30,987 nucleotides of DNA from Barthelona sp. PAP020 (Eukaryota > Metamonada: BaSk clade). Position numbers and translations under genes: made by a program. Below, piece after piece: positions 1 through 8,481 of the stretch. The stretch covers positions 1-30,987 of the forward strand of contig JARQWU010000110.1 in the NCBI GenBank assembly GCA_040182905.1, given 5' to 3'. Below the pieces are notes generated by a model, which saw only the letters and a list, made by a program, of their open reading frames with translations, searched no databases and was not told where the DNA came from. The stretch's first letter is position 1. The number at the start of each line of letters is the position of its first letter.

Positions 1-35
1 ATAAATCATTGTATATGTATTGGATCATATTTAAC

Positions 36-114
36 AATCAGAAGTGCAAGAATAGAACCTAGAACAATGTTTATTTTGTCTTTTGGGTGAAATCCGTCCG
101 CTTTGCTACGAACA
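36..114. repeat. Diverged direct repeat, copy 1
   Basis: The segment resembles a second copy about 370 bp downstream. The best part is a 28-nt core at 87-114 (gtgaaatccgtccgctttgc...), which matches 457-484 at 25 of 28 positions by eye. Upstream of the core the two copies also share a looser match (ATCAGAA, GCAAGAA, ACC, then AT-rich). On the plus strand the core reads VKSVRFATN in a frame open from 63 to the stop at 231-233, but that frame has no start ATG. I recognise no RNA family or transposon. Confidence 0.6.
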
Positions 115-408
115 ATTATTGTTCTCGGTTAAAGTTTGGAAGGTACTTGCAACTGAGTGGTTTTGAGTTGATGGTTCAGAACACTCTTAAAAAAAGGAGA
201 AATGCTTCGGGTTCAGATGGGGTTGGTATTTAAAGAAAAGTGTGATACTTTCCTTTAGCCCTTTGATTCACTTTAATATCTCCACTTCTGTTCTCTTTCT
301 GGGAGTTTGATATTCTCTGTTGACCTAACCTATTTACTTGTATCCTTAATCTTTGAATTCTTACGATTCTGCATTATTGCTTGTGCTTAAACTTTGATAC
401 CTATTAAT

Positions 409-484
409 ATCAGAAATTGCAAGAACAACCTTAAACCAATTTATATTGTTTTTTCAGTGAAATCCGTTCCCTTTGCTGCGAACA
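409..484. repeat. Diverged direct repeat, copy 2
   Basis: This is the partner of the element at 36-114. The core 457-484 reads VKSVPFAAN in the same relative frame, open from 391 to the TAG at 511-513. Of the three core differences, one is synonymous (GTC/GTT) and two change residues (R/P, T/A). The core follows ttttttcag, which resembles a splice acceptor. No ATG begins the frame. It could be a decayed coding duplication, an exon of an unseen gene, or a duplicated non-coding element. Confidence 0.6.
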
Positions 485-1027
485 CTTCTGAACAGTTTAT
501 ATCCAACTCTTAGGTGTTGAAGATTGTGGTTGAGACATTGGTGGCGTGATCAATTTTATCATTCTTTCCTTCTTTTAAAAATTAATAAATTAAAATGTAA
601 AGAAAAACAAATGTAAGATTAAAACCAGACCACTACAATAGCAATTGAAACGTAAAATAATAAAACTTTGGTATGAAACTTTTGAAAATTTTTCCATCAT
701 TGTGACTAGTCAAACATCTGTTCCATATTGATTGAGTTCTGATATAAACTGTTACTTTCTTTTTATTCAAGTTTTGGGACTTGCAAGAGTTGGATATGTT
801 AAGATGTTAGAAATCTCGTTATCTCAAAAAATGTGCAAACCAAAAAAGATCAAAACAAAATGAGGAACAGAAGAATCTTATTCAATGCAGCAAAAATTTG
901 TCTCCTATTGTGACTCTTTTCAAAACTTCTACCATTTCCTTCTGTGTAACATATTAAATATGAAAACAAGAATGTGTATGATAAATTTATGTGACTAAAA
1001 TGAATGTGATAATAAAAAGAATTGATT

Positions 1028-2338
1028 TCACAACTTGGGGACTTGCTTTGTATCTATAATAATCTCGGCAAACCGCTCTCTGGAGTCTGGTTGCAATGAA
1101 GCAAAATCAATAGGTCCAATATTTGCATCATTTGAATTTTTTCTTTTACTCTCTTGTGAATAATCTCGCGAGAAGAAAGAAACATCTGTTTTTGCCTTTT
1201 TCATGTTCTTTTTTTTCATTTTAGAAAGTCGGGAAAGATCATTTTCAACATTTGAGCCGGATGAATTGCTCATAGATCTTGCTGAGGTGGATAATACAGA
1301 AGAAGAATTGTTAACATGCAAAGGAATTTCTATTGAATCTAAAAATGATCTGGAATTATCTTGATTTTGAGACAACAATCGAGATTCAATACGTTTTCTT
1401 GCATTTTCTTGATTTAATTCCTCCATATTATCATTTTCTTTCTTTTCCAATCCTTCCAAAAAACTCTTATCTAAATGAGTTTTGGAATATCTGGAATTAG
1501 CTTTTCTACGTTTCTTAGCAAGGTTATCAAATCCTTCTTGCATAACTCCCAAATTTCCTGCATAAGCTAACCTTTCCCTTCGCCTAGCCTCTCTTTCTCT
1601 TCTTTCCTTTTCTTTTACCTCCTCAATGATTCTTTTTTGCTCTTCTAATTCATTATCCAATCTTGCAGCTTCTCCAATGGGTATAATATGCTCTCTAACA
1701 TCAATATGTGCCATATCATCAGCAGTTAAAAATGAATCACGATCATTCTCTTTTTCGTCTTCACTGTCGTTTTCGCTTTCGACTTTATCTGCTTCAAAAT
1801 CTAGAAGCGTTCTTTGACTCATGTCAATCAACTTGTTTTGTTCAACTAAAGCTTGTCTATCATCATGTATAATTTGCTGTAAACGTCTTTGTTCTTCTTC
1901 CTTTGATATATCTTCCACATAAGATACAAACTCAACAGGTCGTTCCAAAGGTTCATCGAAAGTATCATCCAATTCATCAATGTGTTTACCATCTTGAAGA
2001 AATTCATCTTCTTCAATATCTTCTTTTTCACTTTCATTTTCTTTCTGTTCTTCATTTGCTATACTATCTTCATCATTGCCATTTTCGTTTGTTTCCTTAA
2101 AATTCAATATCTTTTGGATTTTCAAGATATCTTCATCTTCTTTATGTTTTAAAATATTGGTGACATCTTCATCTTCAAAATCAAAGTTGGTATCATACAA
2201 TGCCGATATTTCAACAGCTTTCAGTTTAGATACAACTTCTAAAATTTCTGCTCCATTTTCATCAAGTGTCATATTACCTTCAATTTTAGACGCCTTAAAA
2301 TCGTTTGGTCGAATATTACATGGAAATGGATCAACCAT
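1028..2338 (-). CDS. Acidic, charged coiled-coil protein of unknown function
   Basis: The frame gives 436 residues from a clear ATG (cat at 2336-2338) to TGA. I do not recognise the family. Residues 1-100 are rich in Asp and Glu. The region around 140-260 is charged and predicted helical, with a run of Arg and Glu (EKERREREARRRERLAYAG) typical of a long single helix or coiled coil. A basic patch KKRRKANSR follows and could be a nuclear localisation signal. The rest is Ser/Asn-rich, with KMKKKNMKKAK as a second basic cluster. There are no catalytic motifs, signal peptide or membrane segments. Composition suggests a nuclear, scaffold-like protein, but that is inference. It lies head-to-tail downstream of NEDD1 with a gap of about 165 bp. 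Confidence 0.75.
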   Translation of the reverse strand: MVDPFPCNIRPNDFKASKIEGNMTLDENGAEILEVVSKLKAVEISALYDTNFDFEDEDVTNILKHKEDEDILKIQKILNFKETNENGNDEDSIANEEQKENESEKEDIEEDEFLQDGKHIDELDDTFDEPLERPVEFVSYVEDISKEEEQRRLQQIIHDDRQALVEQNKLIDMSQRTLLDFEADKVESENDSEDEKENDRDSFLTADDMAHIDVREHIIPIGEAARLDNELEEQKRIIEEVKEKERREREARRRERLAYAGNLGVMQEGFDNLAKKRRKANSRYSKTHLDKSFLEGLEKKENDNMEELNQENARKRIESRLLSQNQDNSRSFLDSIEIPLHVNNSSSVLSTSARSMSNSSGSNVENDLSRLSKMKKKNMKKAKTDVSFFSRDYSQESKRKNSNDANIGPIDFASLQPDSRERFAEIIIDTKQVPKL

Positions 2339-2503
2339 AGTAGAAATAAAATTGAGTTTATAAATTTTTGCATCATTTTTGTTTTCCCTTCATTTTTAAC
2401 AAGAGTTAAATTGTTCTTTTATAAGATTAATGAATATTTTCATATTTACATCCATAAAAATAACAAATAAAGATAAATTTACAACATATTTCACAAAAAA
2501 ACT

Positions 2504-4156
2504 TTAATAATCAGGAAGATAATTTCTAAGGTACTGATTTTCTGCTCTTAAGTTTTCAATTTCTGTTTTCATTTCATTCATTGCGTTTAAGCTATTTTCT
2601 TTGAAAGAATTCATTTCTTCCTCCAAGCTTTGCATCCTTAAGACTAAATTTACATGCATATCACTGATAGAACTATGAATCGACCTCAGTTGTGATGACA
2701 AATTGAGTACGTCCGATTGTTCAAAACCAATTCTGTTAGTCGAATATTTTTCATTCACCAAATTGTGATTATCCAGTCTTTGAGTGTGCAAATCTTCTTC
2801 ATTTGAATTATTACTGGGAATAGAAGGAGCGAATTGAACAATTTTTGGTACTTTCTTCGTTGGGTGAACAACATACTTCTCTTCAACTTCCTTAAATTTG
2901 TCATGAATATCTTCTTTGTCTTTTGGAACCCTTGACTTGGTTTCATTAACAAGTTTTGGTGACCTAGCAGGAGGGGATAGTTCGACTTGTTTATTTGGGG
3001 TAGAAAGTGGTTCAAATTTATTTGATCGAGAGATTTCACTAATTTGTTGATTTTTTGAGTTATCTGGGGTTTTTATTTTATTTGCTACCCGTTCAGTTGA
3101 ATGCTTGTTCGGCGATGGTGATTTTTGGGTGTTTTTTGGCGAACTTGTTTGTTTTTGATCCTTTTCACCACTCTTTGAATGTATAATATTGTCAATCTTT
3201 AAAGTACCAGGAGTATTTGGAGCAGGTCTTTGAGGTTTTACGTTCGACTTCACTGTATGTTTAAACCAACGTAAAGAAGTTAATGGAGTGTTATCAATAA
3301 AAACGGTACTAGGTTGAAAACTATTAGTTAAGTCAACAAAATGAACCTGGCCAATTTGATCACAAAACGCCAAAATAGACCCAGTCTTAAAATGAATTCC
3401 TGTCAACCCAAATTTAGTGTTGATGACTTGAACGATCCTTTTCGAATCTCTAACATCATAAAGAACAACTTTTCCATCTGTTCCACAAGTTGCCATCAAA
3501 CAACGATTTACTGGAGAAAAAGCACACCCAGTTGGTCGTGACACGTGAGCTTGAGAGAATCGAAAGTCATTATGATTCTCAATATCGAATATTAAGATTT
3601 CCCCATTGGAAAATCCACAAGCAAATAAAGAAGGGTTTAAAATGGAGAATTCTAAAAAAGAACCAGATATATTTGCAGTTGGTACGGTTTTAGCATAGAC
3701 AAGAGCTTCAGTTTCGAATTCATGAATCGTTAAAGATCCATCATCTCCTAAAGATGCAACATACATTTGATTGGGTGATATTCTTGCTGCAATAACTGAA
3801 GACTTTGAATTGCGATGAAACGATTTCACAGGACGCAGAGTTCTCAAACTGATAACCATCAAGTTGGATGTCATTGCAGATACTAATAAATACTCTTGAG
3901 TTGTTGATACATGCACAGATGTAATGGCAGCTGAAAATTTTAAAAAATTATATTCTTTTAATTCTCTATTAATAAAAAAAATGTACTCATTGCTTGTTCC
4001 AAATATTAACTGTCCATTATTTGCTCGATCACAACAAGTAATTTGGGGTTTGATATCTAATTTGCTAAAATAATCAAGAATGTCATAAGTCTGTGTTACG
4101 TCACCATATTGCTCATGCCATTTCGACGTATTCGAAGTAATTAACAGAGAATCCAT
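2504..4156 (-). CDS. NEDD1: NEDD1-like gamma-tubulin recruitment protein (WD40 plus C-terminal helix)
   Basis: NEDD1 (GCP-WD) brings gamma-tubulin ring complexes to centrosomes, basal bodies and spindles. The 550-aa product has a WD40 beta-propeller over about residues 1-305. Family-typical phrases include FSPVNRCLMATCGTDGKV followed by VLYDVRDSK, and GSILAFCDQIGQVHFVDL in the last blades. A Pro/Ser/Lys-rich linker of about 160 residues follows, of the kind phosphorylated by mitotic kinases in animals. The last 65 residues form an amphipathic helix (SISDMHVNL ... IENLRAENQYLRNYL) that resembles the gamma-tubulin-binding C-terminus of NEDD1. Length is somewhat below the roughly 660 aa of animal orthologues. 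The start ATG lies 126 bp from the divergent acetyltransferase gene. An unrelated WD40/coiled-coil protein is possible but less likely. Confidence 0.8.
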   Translation of the reverse strand: MDSLLITSNTSKWHEQYGDVTQTYDILDYFSKLDIKPQITCCDRANNGQLIFGTSNEYIFFINRELKEYNFLKFSAAITSVHVSTTQEYLLVSAMTSNLMVISLRTLRPVKSFHRNSKSSVIAARISPNQMYVASLGDDGSLTIHEFETEALVYAKTVPTANISGSFLEFSILNPSLFACGFSNGEILIFDIENHNDFRFSQAHVSRPTGCAFSPVNRCLMATCGTDGKVVLYDVRDSKRIVQVINTKFGLTGIHFKTGSILAFCDQIGQVHFVDLTNSFQPSTVFIDNTPLTSLRWFKHTVKSNVKPQRPAPNTPGTLKIDNIIHSKSGEKDQKQTSSPKNTQKSPSPNKHSTERVANKIKTPDNSKNQQISEISRSNKFEPLSTPNKQVELSPPARSPKLVNETKSRVPKDKEDIHDKFKEVEEKYVVHPTKKVPKIVQFAPSIPSNNSNEEDLHTQRLDNHNLVNEKYSTNRIGFEQSDVLNLSSQLRSIHSSISDMHVNLVLRMQSLEEEMNSFKENSLNAMNEMKTEIENLRAENQYLRNYLPDY

Positions 4157-4282
4157 GAATTATTCGAAAGCTTAAAACGCAAAAAAATGTTGAACCAAAT
4201 GGAGCTCTTTTTTTAATATTTTTTATCATGCATCTTTTGATTATTTGAACAACTTTGTTTAAAACAACTTCGAAAACAAAAA
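4157..4282. promoter_or_regulatory. Divergent promoter, NEDD1 / NAA60-like
   Basis: This 126-bp AT-rich gap separates two head-to-head start codons. At 4181-4195 it carries aaaaaaatgttgaac, which on the NEDD1 strand reads GTTCAACATTTTTTT, 25-39 bp before its ATG. The same element precedes SmG at a similar distance. No canonical TATA box is convincing in such AT-rich DNA. Confidence 0.45.
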
Positions 4283-4870
4283 ATGATTGATAATTTTGAT
4301 TGTTCAAAGTTGATATTTCGACCCTACCTTCAAACTGATATTTTTGAGATAAAACAATTATTTGCGGTTAGTTTTCCTATTAGTTATTCAGATGATTATT
4401 TTAAAGATATTCAAACATTTGATTACACTCAAATTGTCGAATATGATCACAAAGTTATTGGAATAGCTGTTGGGTTCTTTCATTCATATCCTGATCTTTT
4501 TACAAACAGAAGTTTATTAGCATTTAATGATAGGATTGGTAGTTATTTGTATTTGGCTAATATTGCTGTTTTACCTGATTTCCAAAAATTGGGGGTTGGT
4601 CATTTATTAATAGTAAATTTGCAAAACTTCTGTTTAATAAATTCTTTTAAATGTGTTTATCTACATGTTTTGAGGTCTAATCAAAATGCTATTAATTTTT
4701 ACAAAAACCATGATTTTGTGGAAATGTATCTTGAAAGGAGTTTTTATTCAATACACAGAACTCTTCAAGATGCGGAAATTCTTGTTTATCCCATTAACGC
4801 AAGATTAGCTAATGAAGATAGCTTTTTTGGGAAACTAAAATCTTTCATTGTTTCCTTCTTTCAAATATAA
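4283..4870 (+). CDS. NAA60: N-alpha-acetyltransferase 60 (NatF)-like GNAT enzyme
   Basis: The 195-aa protein is a GNAT-fold acetyltransferase predicted to transfer acetyl from acetyl-CoA to N-terminal Met of membrane proteins facing the cytosol. The acetyl-CoA loop is QKLGVG at about residues 110-115 (Q/RxxGxG). FPISY near the N-terminus corresponds to FPIxY in NAA60. YLHVLRSNQNAINFYKNHDF is close to the NAA60 block YLHVLxxNxxAINFY, and YSIHRTLQDAEILVYPIN matches the following YSIxxxLxDxxxYVxxIN segment. The last 18 residues (KLKSFIVSFFQI) form a hydrophobic/basic amphipathic tail, consistent with the C-terminal helix that peripherally anchors NAA60 to Golgi membrane. NAA50 is the main alternative, but the tail and the PISY block favour NAA60. 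Confidence 0.78.
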   Translation: MIDNFDCSKLIFRPYLQTDIFEIKQLFAVSFPISYSDDYFKDIQTFDYTQIVEYDHKVIGIAVGFFHSYPDLFTNRSLLAFNDRIGSYLYLANIAVLPDFQKLGVGHLLIVNLQNFCLINSFKCVYLHVLRSNQNAINFYKNHDFVEMYLERSFYSIHRTLQDAEILVYPINARLANEDSFFGKLKSFIVSFFQI

Positions 4871-5071
4871 ATTTCGAATTTTTTTTTTCCTTTGGACAAA
4901 TCTTTTCTTAAACCTTTAAAAAAATAAATTTATGACTTTAGATAAATAAATAGAGAAAGACATTATGGGTTAATGATAATTTGAGTATGAGCAAAAAACA
5001 AGCAAGCGGATTTATTTCTTTCAATTTTTTGTTTTGGTCAATTTTCATTTATTTAAGTGAGTAGTACTGAT

Positions 5072-6118
5072 ATGATTAACGATTTTAATGAGTTAAAAAG
5101 AGAACCATATGTATCATCAACTGAAAATTACAAAAGAAAATTCTCATTTAATCGAAGCAAACTTTCATCCAATTCTCATTCCCATAAATTTAAGTATAGA
5201 ACGAATTCTTTACCATCTGAGGAAGAGTTGAGAGAGAAATTGATAAAAACAAATCAAAAGTTGGAAAAGGAGAAGAATTTTTTGAAAGATTTAACTGCAA
5301 ATGAAAATAAGGAGTTATTCGATTTGTATGATCGATGTAAAAAAGATCAAAACACTTTGAAATCGTTATATGATGAGAATATGAAGTTGATGACAAAATT
5401 GCATGAAATGCAAGAAATACATAATCGTTTATCACACAAACAAGAATCTCTTATTGAAGAAAATCGATCTAAAAGCGATATTATTTGTAATTTAAAATTG
5501 GAAGATGCTTCATTTTATGAAAAATTGAAAAAGGATACTGAAATTATTGAAAAACAACACTCACTAGCTCTTATTGATAAATTTTTGATAAGTTTATCGA
5601 ATTTTAAAATTGATTACGAAAAGTCAGGTAACTCAGCTTCCACATGTAATTTAATCATTCACATTAGCAGTTCGAAGAAATTTTACTTTGAGAATGTTGA
5701 TATCACAGGTAAAAATACTGTTCCCTTTTTGTACCATTGTTCGCCTGGTGTTATTGACAGTTTGCATTCTTCACCTGAAATTGAGGAGGTCTTAAAAATA
5801 GGAATACCAACAAAGTATTCACAAAATAAGTTAAAAGATTTGTTTAATTGCATATGTGTTGCAAAGGCCAATAATGAATTGCAACTTTTACGTAAGACAA
5901 ACAATAATGACATTTTAAATGAACAAAATTCTAAGTCTGTTATTCTTAAAGTAGAAAAAGAAAGAAAAGAAGAGAAAAAAATGAAGAAGAATGTTAGTGT
6001 TAGTGTAGAAAAAAATAATACCAAAAAAGACCGATTGAGAAAAGCCAGGGGTAAAAATGAAAAAGTTTCCAGAACTAAAGACGGTTCTAACAATATAATG
6101 GGTGTATGGAAATACTAA
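5072..6118 (+). CDS. Coiled-coil protein with Csm1/Pcs1-like C-terminal domain
   Basis: I start at the ATG at 5072 (348 aa). The frame can be read from GTG at 5057, but an in-frame TAA lies directly before it. A basic, Ser-rich N-terminus of about 45 residues precedes a long coiled coil (about 50-165). A compact globular segment (about 165-265) follows, then a Lys-rich tail. The globular part has the order seen in monopolin Csm1/Pcs1 RWD-type domains: a strand pair (NLIIHISSSKKFYFENVDI), a hydrophobic-aromatic turn (VPFLYHCSP), an acidic helix ending SSPEIEEVLKIGIP, and a final helix KYSQNKLKDLFNCI. Csm1-type proteins form V-shaped dimers at kinetochores and rDNA. Other RWD kinetochore proteins (Spc24, Spc25) are alternatives. 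The match is by eye and weak. Confidence 0.4.
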   Translation: MINDFNELKREPYVSSTENYKRKFSFNRSKLSSNSHSHKFKYRTNSLPSEEELREKLIKTNQKLEKEKNFLKDLTANENKELFDLYDRCKKDQNTLKSLYDENMKLMTKLHEMQEIHNRLSHKQESLIEENRSKSDIICNLKLEDASFYEKLKKDTEIIEKQHSLALIDKFLISLSNFKIDYEKSGNSASTCNLIIHISSSKKFYFENVDITGKNTVPFLYHCSPGVIDSLHSSPEIEEVLKIGIPTKYSQNKLKDLFNCICVAKANNELQLLRKTNNNDILNEQNSKSVILKVEKERKEEKKMKKNVSVSVEKNNTKKDRLRKARGKNEKVSRTKDGSNNIMGVWKY

Positions 6119-6129
6119 AGCTTCCTTTT

Positions 6130-6152
6130 GTTTCTTTTTCTTTTTCTTTTTC
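6130..6152. repeat. Short CTTTTT tandem repeat after a stop codon
   Basis: A pyrimidine microsatellite (units of tttttc) lies just downstream of the TAA of the Csm1-like gene. It is probably part of the 3' UTR. Confidence 0.6.
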
Positions 6153-6406
6153 GCAATCTGTAGTCATTCTTGTTGTAATATAAATAAATTGGAGTTTTTT
6201 TGTAAATAAATATATTTTATGGAAAACAATAAATGATTTATTTCATGATTGCATGAGTATTCAAAGACTTAAATAAACAAAAATCATGTTTATAACGTAC
6301 TGTAAATTTCAAAATGAAAGAAACTGAGAATATAAGAACATATATTTTTTTATCGTTCTTAAAAATCTCATTAATTAATTTTTAAACAATTATATGTAAG
6401 GATTAT

Positions 6407-8230
6407 ATGATTCCCACAAACGAAATATCTGAGTTTCATGATATCCTAAGAGAATTATTTTCTTCAAATATTTATGAATTTAATGATCCTATCTATAGTC
6501 GAATATGTTCATATGATTTATCAAAATGTTGTCAAATCAATTTAAGATATTCTAATCAATTTTTTGAACAAACAAAAGATTTATGGAGTATCAATTTGGT
6601 ACAGACCAACAATTTTATAACTTTATTGGAATTATTGTTATCTATGTTTGATGATTTAACTGCATTATCAATACATCAATTTGAACAGCCCATTTTAATA
6701 TTTCGAATTTTTCATGAGATCTTGTTATGTTGTTCCAAAGACTCTACACTTGATTTTTATGAATTATTTAAAAAGAATATGAAAGTTTTGGATCGTTTTT
6801 TTGTATTAATAGTGTCCATGATTGAAGTATATCAAGCTTTATGGGAAGTTGAAATTGATAATGTTCCCAGCGTATTGTTTGAATTGTTGAGAATATTACA
6901 GCTTTGGAGTTATCTTTCACATAAAAATTTAACAAAAAATAACCATTTGATTGATATTTGTTTCAATAATTTTGGTAAAACCTTATCTCTTGTGTATGTT
7001 TTGTTACGATTGACAATTGATGATTCGTCTTTGAAAAGACAGGAGGAGAAAAAAAAGCATAATTTGCTAAGAAAGTTTACAAAGCCAATTTCATGGATTG
7101 TGAGTAAGAATTCTTCAGCAGATATCATTTCTTTGACTGAAGAGACAATTATCACTTTATTGTGCTTGTTATTATTACCATCCCCAAATAATATAGGTCT
7201 CATGGAAACCTTATTGTATTTGTGTGATATGAGTCAGCAACCTATTGAAATCATAACCAAGCATTATAAAGATACCCAAAAACAATTGAATTTTGGCAAA
7301 TTGTTAGACAAACTGCTATTTTTTCCAAAGCGTTATTCATTATGCTTGCTTCAGACCATTGGAGTGATTTCTCAGCCATTTATCGATTGTTTGACGTTAA
7401 GTGGACGCAGAATCAACCAAGTAATCATTAAGTTATTGGAATACGTTTCTGAATACCGTTCTATCTTTGCGTTAGGGTTTCTTCATTCAATATTGGAGTC
7501 ACAAGAGATTAAAACCTCTTTGAATTTGTTAAAGGTTGAGAAGTACAAGATAAATCGACGGAACTATTTTGGAGAGAACTTGATATCTATCATTTTGCAA
7601 ATTTTGCTACAAGTTTTTGAAAATCCACAAGCAGATGGTTTAAATGTGTTGAGTTTGAGTATATTTCTCCAACTTTCATTGGATATGAAAGATCTAAGTG
7701 TAAATACATGTAAAAGTATTATCAGATTGATTTTAAAGATAAAGGACGAAATTTTGTACAACTACCACAGAAATAATGAAAAGTTTAACTTCATTTTGTA
7801 TTATGCTATCTTGCAAACATTATTGGTGAGTTTAAGCGTTTGTATTATGAAAAACCCTGAGGAAAATATATATCTATTGTTGGAATTAATGGAATTAGGT
7901 GAACAATTCACATTTATTGTTGGTTTGTTGGATGATTCAGGACCAGGAAAAAATCTTCCAGAAGACCTTATTGATCCAAGTCCTGCTAGTTACTTGGCAC
8001 AATTAATTGTGTTTCTTTCTACTTCCAATTCCAAACATATTCACAAAACACCCTCTACATCTTCAGATATGGCACAAAAAATTCCAATTATCACTCTAGT
8101 GACTAGTTTCAATAAAAATAATGAATTTGCAGTCAACCTAAATCTTCATTCTTTAAATTGGAACTATCTTCACACATATCCCAGTTTTATCTCTAAGTTA
8201 TTGACAAATAATGGTTCCATCCCCTTATAA
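6407..8230 (+). CDS. Large helical-repeat (HEAT/ARM-like) protein, family not recognised
   Basis: The 607-aa product runs from ATG to TAA without interruption. It is almost entirely amphipathic helix with regularly spaced Leu/Ile clusters (FITLLELLLSMFDDL, VLFELLRILQLWSYL, NLISIILQILLQVFENP, FILYYAILQTLLVSLSVC), as in alpha-solenoid proteins. A short basic loop lies near residue 210 (RQEEKKKHNLLRK). There is no signal peptide, enzyme motif or clear hydrophobic membrane segment. The C-terminus ends with a less helical block, NLNLHSLNWNYLHTYPSF. I compared it mentally with dymeclin, HID1, ARMH3, CLEC16A, FHIP and SPIN90 and found no convincing signature. Dymeclin gives the closest helix rhythm, but the N-terminal myristoylation glycine is absent. 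Function is left open. Confidence 0.8.
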   Translation: MIPTNEISEFHDILRELFSSNIYEFNDPIYSRICSYDLSKCCQINLRYSNQFFEQTKDLWSINLVQTNNFITLLELLLSMFDDLTALSIHQFEQPILIFRIFHEILLCCSKDSTLDFYELFKKNMKVLDRFFVLIVSMIEVYQALWEVEIDNVPSVLFELLRILQLWSYLSHKNLTKNNHLIDICFNNFGKTLSLVYVLLRLTIDDSSLKRQEEKKKHNLLRKFTKPISWIVSKNSSADIISLTEETIITLLCLLLLPSPNNIGLMETLLYLCDMSQQPIEIITKHYKDTQKQLNFGKLLDKLLFFPKRYSLCLLQTIGVISQPFIDCLTLSGRRINQVIIKLLEYVSEYRSIFALGFLHSILESQEIKTSLNLLKVEKYKINRRNYFGENLISIILQILLQVFENPQADGLNVLSLSIFLQLSLDMKDLSVNTCKSIIRLILKIKDEILYNYHRNNEKFNFILYYAILQTLLVSLSVCIMKNPEENIYLLLELMELGEQFTFIVGLLDDSGPGKNLPEDLIDPSPASYLAQLIVFLSTSNSKHIHKTPSTSSDMAQKIPIITLVTSFNKNNEFAVNLNLHSLNWNYLHTYPSFISKLLTNNGSIPL

Positions 8231-8481
8231 ATATTAAAATTACGTGCATTATAAATACTACCTCTTTTTTTCATTTATAATTTTTTTTTTTCTGCAGCTT
8301 GAAGAAGTGATGAATTTGTATCAATGGATGTAAGAGTTGATGTCTTTTTTTTAATAGCAATCAATCGATCATCTTTGTTTTATTCTCAATTTTGAACTTT
8401 TTTAAGGAAATTTTTACATTTGGGAAAAAAGAAAATAATGGAAATTTACAACAAAATGGTATTGTCAAGTGATACTATGAA

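Larger units (their letters stand above)
1..1027. other. Gene-poor left end
   Basis: Apart from the two diverged repeat copies I see no supportable gene here. Short ATG frames exist, such as an 18-codon one at about 202, but none is convincing. I looked by eye for tRNA-like T-loop boxes, the conserved starts of U1, U2, U4 and U6, and snoRNA box pairs, and found none. The stretch also contains the 3' flank of the minus-strand gene ending at 1028. Confidence 0.5.

Noticed and set aside
1-1027. tRNA, snRNA or snoRNA gene at the repeat cores
   Set aside because: I found no A/B-box pair, cloverleaf pairing or conserved snRNA start; a covariance-model scan would be decisive but was not possible.
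6120-6165. Splice acceptor (polypyrimidine tract then CTGTAG)
   Set aside because: It lies directly after a natural stop codon, and no coding segment follows in any frame before the next gene.
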